Of a DNA stretch of 28,771 bases, positions 22,433-28,771 are shown in pieces; positions within the stretch are counted from its first letter, which is position 1, and each line of letters starts with the position of its first letter. The stretch is from Conidiobolus incongruus B7586 (Eukaryota > Entomophthoromycota > Entomophthoromycetes > Entomophthorales > Conidiobolaceae), in the NCBI GenBank assembly GCA_000697335.1, contig JNEM01011956.1:1-28771 (forward strand). The letters run 5' to 3'. Position numbers and translations under genes: made by a program. The notes below the pieces were generated by a model. It saw only the letters and a list, made by a program, of their open reading frames with translations, made no database searches and had not been told where the DNA came from.

Positions 22433-22488
22433 CATTCATCAATAGGTTATTCCAATTGATCATTAAATTAAATTTTTTACTGTTAATA

Positions 22489-22806
22489 ATGTATTTGAAT
22501 AAGAGACAATTCAATCCAAACAATAGTTCTATGCCTTCAGTGATGAGGGTAGCTATTGGAATATTTGCTGTATTAATCGCATTCGTCATTATCAGGAGTA
22601 TAATAAAAGCGGCTTTTGCTAAGAATAAGCCACCAACAGCACCAGCAACTAATACTATCCCTCCTTACAATCCACAACCTCATCAATATCCATCACATCC
22701 CCCGCAAACTCACCAGCAAAATCCCGAAGATTTGATTGAGCCCTTACCAGTATATACACCGCCAGATAATATGACAGATAAACCACCTAGTTATTATCGA
22801 TCATAA
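22489..22806 (+). CDS. Small single-pass membrane protein with L/PPxY motifs, family copy 2 (105 aa)
   Basis: A 105-aa member. I start at the ATG at 22489 because it aligns with the family start MYLNKR and lies 65 nt after the TATA box; the frame stays open upstream but only into the leader. A membrane helix spans about residues 18-40 (VMRVAIGIFAVLIAFVII), followed by the basic RSIIKAAFAKNK. The tail has IPPY, LPVY and PPSY, with the conserved NPEDLIEPLPVYTPP block between the first and last and the family end YYRS. The positive-inside rule puts the tail in the cytosol. The segment TNTIPPYNPQPHQ is almost the same in copy 1, mostly differing at third codon positions, which suggests protein-level constraint. 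The 3' UTR has TAAGATACTGGAA over the stop and TGTAAATA at 22851-22858. Probable Rsp5-type ligase adaptor or cargo, by inference. Confidence 0.87.
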   Translation: MYLNKRQFNPNNSSMPSVMRVAIGIFAVLIAFVIIRSIIKAAFAKNKPPTAPATNTIPPYNPQPHQYPSHPPQTHQQNPEDLIEPLPVYTPPDNMTDKPPSYYRS

Positions 22807-22850
22807 GATACTGGAATATCTTTTTATTTTAATATTTAACATTAACTCGT

Positions 22851-22858
22851 TGTAAATA
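22851..22858 (+). promoter_or_regulatory. PUF-type TGTAAATA in the 3' UTR of family copy 2
   Basis: TGTAAATA 45 nt after the stop, followed by TTTTTAAAATAGC. It matches the UGUANAUA consensus of Pumilio/PUF RNA-binding proteins and recurs in the same place in copies 3 and 5. Confidence 0.45.
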
Positions 22859-23646
22859 TTTTTAAAATAGCTAAAATACTAATAAATAATTTAATTATTA
22901 ATATTAATTACTAATGTTCATTTTCTATCTTTATTTATTGGCTTCGGCAAACCATAACACTTATACCAGCATGTTAGTATTTTGAACCATTGATTTTTAT
23001 ATTTGGTCTTTTTAATTCTAAAAGTATTTTAGAAGAATATAGTATTGAGTTTTTAATAGAGTATTAAAGTTATTTTGGTTAAACAATATCATACTGATTA
23101 TTATCATTCATAAAATCATATTTAATAGTATTTTCACAATTTTTTAATTAATAGCTCCTTGATAACCTAAAATTTAAATGAAAACTCCTTTGAATAATGT
23201 TTAACTTCATTATCTTTTTATTCATTAAGTTCTAGGTTTAAGGGCTTCAATTGATGAATTCATTTTTAAGTCACAATTACTTTATTAACAACAATACCAA
23301 TTATATTATTCTGAAAATGATATTGTGATTGAGAAATTTCTGGATATATCATTTCTTTCAACCCTGTTATCATCAATATGAAGAATTTAAAATAAATAGA
23401 GTATTATCAAATTAATCAGATCTCTTGGCTTTTTATGATATGTAATTAATGCAATATTTTAATTCTGTAATAATATTTAACCCTTAAAATAAACACTTAT
23501 TTTAACCGAAATTGAAAAATTATTATTAATTAATTTCTGAAACAGTGCATAATAAGTTTTCTTATATGTTTCAATTGCATAATTTTAGTTCTTATGTGTT
23601 TATTATTAATGATTTAATTGCATACAAATACGTAATAGAAATAATG
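22859..23646. other. AT-rich spacer between family copies 2 and 3
   Basis: About 800 bases with no supported gene, RNA or transposon. Confidence 0.4.
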
Positions 23647-23679
23647 CTGCGGGAAAATCTTGAATATTTGTATAAATAT
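23647..23679 (+). promoter_or_regulatory. Promoter cassette of family copy 3 (CTGCGGGAA + TATAAATAT)
   Basis: CTGCGGGAA at 23647-23655 and TATAAATAT at 23671-23679, start-to-start 24 nt, 52 nt before the ATG. Confidence 0.65.
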
Positions 23680-23722
23680 ACTATGTTCGAATCTGTATTT
23701 CCAACTAGACATAGAAATAAAA

Positions 23723-24040
23723 ATGCATTTACATAGGAGACAAATAGATCATAGTGGAAATTATATGCCTTTTGTAGTGAATATAGGCATTACTTTGGTA
23801 GTTGTATTTATTATTCTCGTAATAATTAAGAGTTTGTTGAAGGCTGCTTCTATGAGAAAGAATCAATCAACAAGTACAACAACTAATACTATTCCACTTT
23901 ACAATTCACAGCCTAGCCAGCTTTCATCAAACTATCCCGATAATCAACCTCAAAATCTAGAAGATGTAATTGAACCTCTACCAGTTTATACACCACCTAA
24001 TAATCCTACAGAAAAACCACCTAGTTATTATCGATCATAA
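23723..24040 (+). CDS. Small single-pass membrane protein with L/PPxY motifs, family copy 3 (105 aa)
   Basis: A 105-aa member starting at the ATG at 23723, which matches the family start (MHLHRR) and lies 52 nt after the TATA box; an upstream in-frame extension runs into the promoter and is not coding. The membrane helix covers about residues 17-38 (FVVNIGITLVVVFIILVIIK), then SLLKAASMRKN as the basic stop-transfer. The Ser/Thr-rich linker leads to tyrosine motifs IPLY, LPVY and PPSY and the end YYRS. NLEDVIEPLPVYTPP is the conserved acidic-proline block. This copy lacks the TAAGATACTGG stop context, and an (AT)15 run at 24082-24111 has expanded in its 3' UTR. Same inferred role as its paralogues; copy 5 shares its KAASMR segment, which suggests the two are close. 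Confidence 0.87.
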   Translation: MHLHRRQIDHSGNYMPFVVNIGITLVVVFIILVIIKSLLKAASMRKNQSTSTTTNTIPLYNSQPSQLSSNYPDNQPQNLEDVIEPLPVYTPPNNPTEKPPSYYRS

Positions 24041-24078
24041 TTTACCAACAATATCTACAACGGATTTATTATTTAATG

Positions 24079-24081
<3 letters not shown>

Positions 24082-24111
<30 letters not shown>
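24082..24111. repeat. (AT)15 dinucleotide microsatellite in the 3' UTR of family copy 3
   Basis: Fifteen perfect AT units, the longest simple repeat in the window. It sits between the stop and the TGTAAATA motif. Without it the motif would lie at the same distance from the stop (about 44 nt) as in copies 2 and 5. Confidence 0.9.
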
Positions 24112-24113
<2 letters not shown>

Positions 24114-24121
24114 TGTAAATA
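24114..24121 (+). promoter_or_regulatory. PUF-type TGTAAATA in the 3' UTR of family copy 3
   Basis: TGTAAATA followed by GTTTTAAAATAATCAAATA, clearly the same block as in copies 2 and 5. Confidence 0.45.
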
Positions 24122-24829
24122 GTTTTAAAATAATCAAATATCAATAAATATATAACTATTAATAATTATGTGTTATATTTTTAACGATTATATTTTTGTA
24201 AAAAAAATTATTTTATTTTTATTTTTATTTTGTTTCATTTTAAATTTAGAAAATATTTTTATATTAATAAAATAATAATTTTAATTAATTAGTCATATTA
24301 ATAGTAAGTAATATTTTGGAAAACTAAAATAATTAGTAAAAACTATACTAATCTTGAATAATAATTTAGTTATTTAATTTGAATTTCCTTAAACTTAATA
24401 TATTTTATTTTTCAAATTTTATTACATCATTCTCCACTCCAACAATTGAATACTAGAAAATTGGTATGCTTTTTTAAGGTAAATCTTTCATAATAAATTA
24501 AAACAATTTTCAGATTATTTAACTTATAATTTATCTCTAATATAATACTTATAATGTTCTATTTGATAAATATATCATAATAAATCTGTAATAAATTGAA
24601 TGATATTGAATTGAAATTATTTTATATTGAGTGAACTTATAAAACTATCAGGAATATGTATTCGAATAAATATGAATATATTTATTATCTAACCAATTTC
24701 GAAAATTATGTTAAATTTCTAAATCAAGTTAGAAAGTAAGACATTAAATAATGTTTTTTTAATTGATTTGAAAGGAATAACTTTTTTTTTGAAAAATTAA
24801 TATTCTTTGAAATTTAATTAATATCGCGA
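24122..24829. other. AT-rich spacer right of family copy 3
   Basis: About 700 bases with no supported gene or repeat. Confidence 0.4.
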
Positions 24830-25430
24830 TTAGGGAGGTCGGCTTGTCATTCAACCTAAACCATCTGTCATTATTTCTAATACAATCTACATACAAGTAC
24901 CATGCAGAGCCCTTTTACAATATGAAGCCGCATCAACAACTACAATCAGTGATTCAACACATTGTCGTAAGAACTAATAACACTAAAATCACTACTGATC
25001 AAATATTTGCTTGGGGATCATTTCGATCAGGGACAAATCATACATATTGATATTTTAATAAAACCCTTTAAAATATCTCTTTAGCCGCCATTGGCTCGTT
25101 TTATTGAACCTACATGACTCTTATTGCAAGGATAATTTTCAGCAGACGCGATAGTATAAATAGATTGAGTAAAACTTAGTTGATTTAATTTTATATTTAC
25201 ATTTTGATCATTTATTATATTTATAATGGCCTCTATTTTTTGCTAAGCTCAGGAAGCTAAAAATTAGATAAATTACAAATTTTGGAAAGATATGATTTAC
25301 ATCAGTTAATGGATATATCCATTTATGAGGATGGAGTCCAAAGTATTGGTTTTCAGCAAGCGTCCTTACTCGAAGCACCACTATTTAAAATGAAATCTTA
25401 AAAGTAAGCCATTATCCTAATTTAGTATTA
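24830..25430. pseudogene. GC-richer island with fragmentary protein-like frames on both strands
   Basis: This block is visibly richer in G+C than anything nearby, as a gene or recent gene relic would be, but no frame stays open. On the minus strand near 24840-24930 a 30-codon run contains WYLYVDCIRNNDRWFRLNDK. It resembles the C-terminal box of ubiquitin-specific proteases (GHYxAYV...WYxFDD), with the expected GHY missing. On the plus strand, 24844-25050 has no ATG at its start, and 25270-25400 has ERYDLHQLMDISIYEDG. A TATAAATAG lies at 25155-25163. I cannot decide the strand or family. It could be a decayed gene between two family copies. Confidence 0.3.
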
Positions 25431-25491
25431 TTAATTTCATTTAATTAACTATTCGAATAATTTAATTGGATGTGAGTCAATATATAGTTAG

Positions 25492-25522
25492 ATATGGGAA
25501 AATTGTTTATATATATAAATAC
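25492..25522 (+). promoter_or_regulatory. Promoter cassette of family copy 4 (ATATGGGAA + TATAAATAC)
   Basis: TATAAATAC at 25514-25522, 56 nt before the ATG, with a diverged upstream box ATATGGGAA at 25492-25500 (start-to-start 22 nt). Confidence 0.5.
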
Positions 25523-25569
25523 ATCACTTCTCATCAAATAATCCATATCAATTATAAAAAACTCTTAAA

Positions 25570-25872
25570 ATGCATTTGAATAAGCGATCTATACATCAAG
25601 ATTCAAATTTAATGACCACTTTAATAAATATAGGCGTTGTATTAGTTATCATATTAATAATTCTCACGATTATTGGGAATATTATTAAAGTAGCTGCTTC
25701 GAGAAGTAAACCAGAAACAACAGATAATACCATTCCCCCTTACAGTCTGCAGCCGCAACAACTTCAAACCAATTCGCCCCAGCATAATCCCGAAGATTTG
25801 ATTGAACCACTGCCAGTATATACACCACAGACTAATACGACTGATAAACCGCCGGATTACTATAGATCATAA
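25570..25872 (+). CDS. Small single-pass membrane protein with L/PPxY motifs, family copy 4 (100 aa)
   Basis: A 100-aa member with start MHLNKR, membrane helix at about residues 17-40 (LINIGVVLVIILIILTIIGN) and the basic stop-transfer IIKVAASRSK. The tail has IPPY, LPVY and PPDY, the conserved NPEDLIEPLPVYTP block and the end YYRS. The last motif has Asp where its paralogues have Ser or Thr, so it would not be open to phosphorylation at that position. The ATG is 56 nt after the TATA box. The stop sits in TAAGATACTGGAAG as in copies 1 and 2. The 3' UTR has TGTAAAGC where copies 2, 3 and 5 have TGTAAATA, then AAAATACCAATAA as in copy 2. No intron. Same inferred adaptor role. Confidence 0.87.
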   Translation: MHLNKRSIHQDSNLMTTLINIGVVLVIILIILTIIGNIIKVAASRSKPETTDNTIPPYSLQPQQLQTNSPQHNPEDLIEPLPVYTPQTNTTDKPPDYYRS

Positions 25873-27067
25873 GATACTGGAAGTATCTAAACAATATGTG
25901 AATAATGTAAAGCTAAAATACCAATAACAATTTATTTATCAATACTATTTTTAAATATATATCATTGTATGGATGTTATATTATAACTAATTCAATAATT
26001 TCTCTCTATAATAATGAATATTAAATTTTAAACAATATTAAAAAATTAATTCAATATAAATTAAAATTTAATTAGAAATTAGAAATTATAAAATAAGACA
26101 ACTTAATATATAAAAATCATTAAATTCAACGACTATTTTATAACTGGTTGAATTTTACAAACCAATTTATCCGAGAATAGTTCTGTTAGCTGAAAACCAT
26201 CTAATAAATTTCATTGACTAGTTTATATAATATATTGAATTGACTATTAACTAAACATTTGAACTGTATCAAATAATATTGTAATAAGTAAATTGGCAAT
26301 AAATAAATTATCCAAATTAACTAGTTCTTCTGTCAAGTTTTTTCCTATTTATGAAATGAAATTTTATTTGAAACAATAATGTAAACATATATTAGAAGGG
26401 TTAAATAAAAATATCACAAATACTTCATGATCAACAGAAGATTGGAGTGAGTATAATATTATATACCACTATTTATGAGAGGGAGGGAGGGAGGGAGGAA
26501 ATATATAATGGTTGATATTTATATCACAAATAACAATCAAAATAATGATCTGATTAACTAATGAATTGATGTTCGAAATTGGGAAACCCGAAAACTGGTC
26601 CAAATATTAATAGTTTTTGAGTTTCAAAATTAAAATACCATTAGGGACATAAAAAAATTAAAGATATTTTGATAAGGATTTCAAATTGACTCACCATATT
26701 ATCACTATATACTTTCTATTAAATTTAATCGAAATGATCATATGTCCACAAACCAAATCAATTGCAATTATATTATATTTAAATAATTATAATTTATTTT
26801 CAATTTTCAATTTGTGAATAAAAATATCAGGCTTTTTTTGTAATAAAATTTATTCAAATTATCATGTGAAAAATCATAATTCAAAAAATATTTTATTAAA
26901 TAGATTTTTAAAAGTATAATTCTATCAGTTTTATAATTTAATTAAAAAGTTCAGATTGGTAATTAAATTGATGATGTAATGCTTATCTTGGAAAAAGTAT
27001 TACAAATTGCATTTATTCATGTATTTATCTAAATGATTTAAATCCAAGTAATACAATAGTAATTAAA
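25873..27067. other. AT-rich spacer between family copies 4 and 5
   Basis: About 1.2 kb with no supported gene. Its one striking feature is the G-tract at 26481-26498, listed separately. Confidence 0.4.
26481..26498 (+). repeat. (GGGA)n tract, G-quadruplex-forming motif
   Basis: GGGAGGGAGGGAGGGAGG: four runs of three G with one-base loops, the ideal pattern for an intramolecular G-quadruplex. It may equally be a simple tetranucleotide repeat. It stands 660 bp upstream of family copy 5 in DNA that is otherwise almost free of G runs. Confidence 0.8.
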
Positions 27068-27101
27068 CTGTGGGATTAAATTTGGTTATGTGTATAAATA
27101 C
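27068..27101 (+). promoter_or_regulatory. Promoter cassette of family copy 5 (CTGTGGGAT + TATAAATAC)
   Basis: CTGTGGGAT at 27068-27076 and TATAAATAC at 27093-27101, start-to-start 25 nt, 50 nt before the ATG. TATAAATACATC is shared with copy 4. Confidence 0.6.
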
Positions 27102-27142
27102 ATCTCTTTTTCTTTATAATTTCAATTATGAAAAGATAAAAA

Positions 27143-27454
27143 ATGTACCTGCATAAGAGATATATAGATCAGGATCAAGATTATATGTCTTTAATAGTAA
27201 ATATAGGGATTATTATATTGATTATATTTATTATTATGGCGATTATTTGGAGATTATTCAAAGCAGCATCCATGAGAAATAAGTCATCAACAGCAAATAA
27301 CACACTCCCACGATATGACCCAAATTTTCGTCAATATCAAACAAACCCCTCAGAAACCTATTGGAATAGTCCTCAGGATTTGATTCAACCACCACCAGTA
27401 TATACATCCCAAAATAATCTTGTTGATAAATCACCATCTTATTATCAATCTTAA
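27143..27454 (+). CDS. Small single-pass membrane protein, divergent family copy 5 (103 aa)
   Basis: A 103-aa member with start MYLHKR, membrane helix at about residues 17-38 (LIVNIGIIILIIFIIMAIIW) and the basic RLFKAASMRNK. The three tyrosine motifs have shifted. The first is LPRY and the last SPSY, which no longer fits the PPxY pattern, while the middle one has become PPVY (from PPPVY), a full PPxY. The total number of strong motifs is kept but its position has moved. The linker between first and second motif is longer and contains an extra YW. The end is YYQS. The PQDLIQPPPVYT block has lost the acidic residue after Ile. The stop context is not TAAGATACTGG; TGTAAATA follows 40 nt after the stop. 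Probably functional but changing, perhaps toward a different WW partner. Confidence 0.85.
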   Translation: MYLHKRYIDQDQDYMSLIVNIGIIILIIFIIMAIIWRLFKAASMRNKSSTANNTLPRYDPNFRQYQTNPSETYWNSPQDLIQPPPVYTSQNNLVDKSPSYYQS

Positions 27455-27493
27455 ATATTTAGAATATTTAAACTTGAATAATTAATAATATAA

Positions 27494-27501
27494 TGTAAAT
27501 A
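27494..27501 (+). promoter_or_regulatory. PUF-type TGTAAATA in the 3' UTR of family copy 5
   Basis: TGTAAATA 40 nt after the stop, followed by GCTTTAAAATTATTCAAATA, aligned with the block in copy 3. Confidence 0.45.
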
Positions 27502-28771
27502 GCTTTAAAATTATTCAAATAAAATGATTAAACTATTAAAAAGCTATATTAATTATATATATATATACTTTTTCATTTGAGCTAATGATCAGTTAGTTCA
27601 CTCAATTCAAAATTTGTACAAATCTAAAGGAAACATTGATCCTCAATATATTATATTCACGAATATAAATTTTAATTTAAATATAATATTCCATATTAAA
27701 ATTGAATTGTATTTTTGTATACATAATTGAATTTAATATATTCACTCTTTTCATTAAAATAAGGATGATACAATATATAGTATAAAAACGTTTCGGTAAC
27801 TTGCTACTAGTAAATTTACACAATAGATAGAATACTCAATTTTCAATGGCTTTAACAAAATATCTATTCATTGGGCAATATAACTACTATTCACCCATAT
27901 TGATTTTAAATTCTATAACTCTTATTGTCTAAGATAAATTTATTATTAATAAATTATTTGTAAATTTGATTTTTATCTAAAGTTTAATAAAATTATTTTC
28001 AATATTAAAAAAAAATAAATTGAATTGCTTATATTAAATCAAAGAAATATATTTAACTAACATGAATTTAATAATTTCTTTTTATTTTTTTTTGACTCTA
28101 CTTTTTCAGATAAAATATCATTTTTCTATATTTTTAGCCTAAGCACAAGTTCTTACTTTGAAAGGCAGTTATTTAAAATATTAATATTTTTATAGAAAGT
28201 CTATCACCTTGGATTTAAGCAGCTTTTTAAATATAGATAAACCATTGGAAGAAAAATATATTGCTCATAGTTCTCCACTTTCACCTAAAATTATTACAAA
28301 TAGCAGTTTATTACCTTAATTAATATAATTTTCAATATTTTAATTTATTGCAAAAAAACTAAATAATAATAATTAATATTAATATTCAAATCATATAAAT
28401 TCTTAATTAATAAATATTATTTAAATCAATAAATAGCTATTTAAAATCAAAAATAAATTAATTTATATTGATAATATAATGTTATTTAATTTGAAATTAA
28501 ATAATAAGTTTTATAAAAGATAAATATAAAATAGTTATATCAAATATAACAAATTTATATTTATTTTATCTTTGGATATAATTTAAAGAATCCAGATTAT
28601 GAATAATTTAATCAACTTGAAAAAATCTAATATTAATAAATTCAATACTTATATTTTATAATTTATGAATTTAATTTTTATATTTATCTAATATAATAAT
28701 TTAAATTATTTATTTAATTCTATCAAATTATTTATCTTTATATATTAAAAATCATTTATATTAATATAATA
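27502..28771. other. AT-rich sequence to the window end, with one short protein-like fragment
   Basis: Mostly featureless. Near 28198-28318 the plus strand has about 40 open codons ending at a TAA and reading like protein (SSFLNIDKPLEEKYIAHSS). The stretch TTTTTATAG just before it could be a splice acceptor. The opposite strand also reads as plausible protein (NKLLFVIILGESGEL). I cannot assign a strand or a family. No further family copy is seen before the window ends. Confidence 0.3.

Noticed and set aside
22386-22589. 67-codon minus-strand frame
   Set aside because: Antisense to the promoter and start of family copy 2, which is supported by four paralogues.
25155-25230. TATAAATAG followed by an ATG about 70 nt later, like a family promoter
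   Set aside because: The frame from that ATG closes after six codons and no CTGCGRGA box stands at the proper distance.
1-28771. tRNA genes, rRNA and CRISPR arrays
   Set aside because: I looked for paired A/B-box patterns and for regularly spaced repeats and saw none; a dedicated tRNA scan could not be run.

Overview
This window comes from a very AT-rich nuclear genome, most likely a fungus. Three things point that way: a Met10-type sulfite reductase flavoprotein without a flavodoxin domain, an Elongator cofactor gene (KTI12) with four 56-62 nt GT-AG introns (one carrying a perfect TACTAAC branch site), and a fungal-type secreted tyrosinase relic. The extreme AT content together with tyrosinase suggests an early-diverging lineage such as the Conidiobolus-like Entomophthoromycotina. 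That placement is inference and was not tested.

Layout. Positions 1-595 hold the 3' part of a decayed mariner transposon. Positions 1222-2043 (+) encode a 273-aa protein that looks mitochondrial. Positions 2430-3705 (-) hold a tyrosinase pseudogene that no single reading frame reveals. KTI12 lies at 4997-6063 (-) in five exons, and MET10 at 7692-10694 (-) as one uninterrupted 1000-codon frame. From about 11 kb the sequence becomes accessory. It holds a 1585-bp Tc1-type DNA transposon (12507-14091) with 221-bp IR/DR inverted repeats and a TA target duplication, and a second, fuller mariner copy (about 16790-18056). Both transposases have been worn down by what look like C-to-T and G-to-A changes, including at catalytic residues.

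The most interesting part is 16-27.5 kb: a head-to-tail array of six related small genes on the + strand (five intact, one degenerate). Each intact gene encodes a protein of 98-105 aa with a short basic N-terminus, one transmembrane helix, a basic stop-transfer segment and a proline-rich tail. The tail carries three evenly placed tyrosine motifs of the L/PPxY type, the ligand recognised by WW domains of Nedd4/Rsp5 ubiquitin ligases. The array also shares a promoter cassette (CTGCGRGA placed 24 nt before TATAAATA in three copies and 22-25 nt in the others) and 3'-UTR blocks, including a PUF-type TGTAAATA site in three copies. I read this as a recently expanded, co-regulated family of candidate ubiquitin-ligase adaptors. 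The function is inferred from the motifs only.

Most of the remaining sequence is AT-rich intergenic DNA. Exceptions are a GC-richer island with broken frames at 24830-25430, a G4-type tract at 26481-26498 and a short protein-like fragment near 28200.
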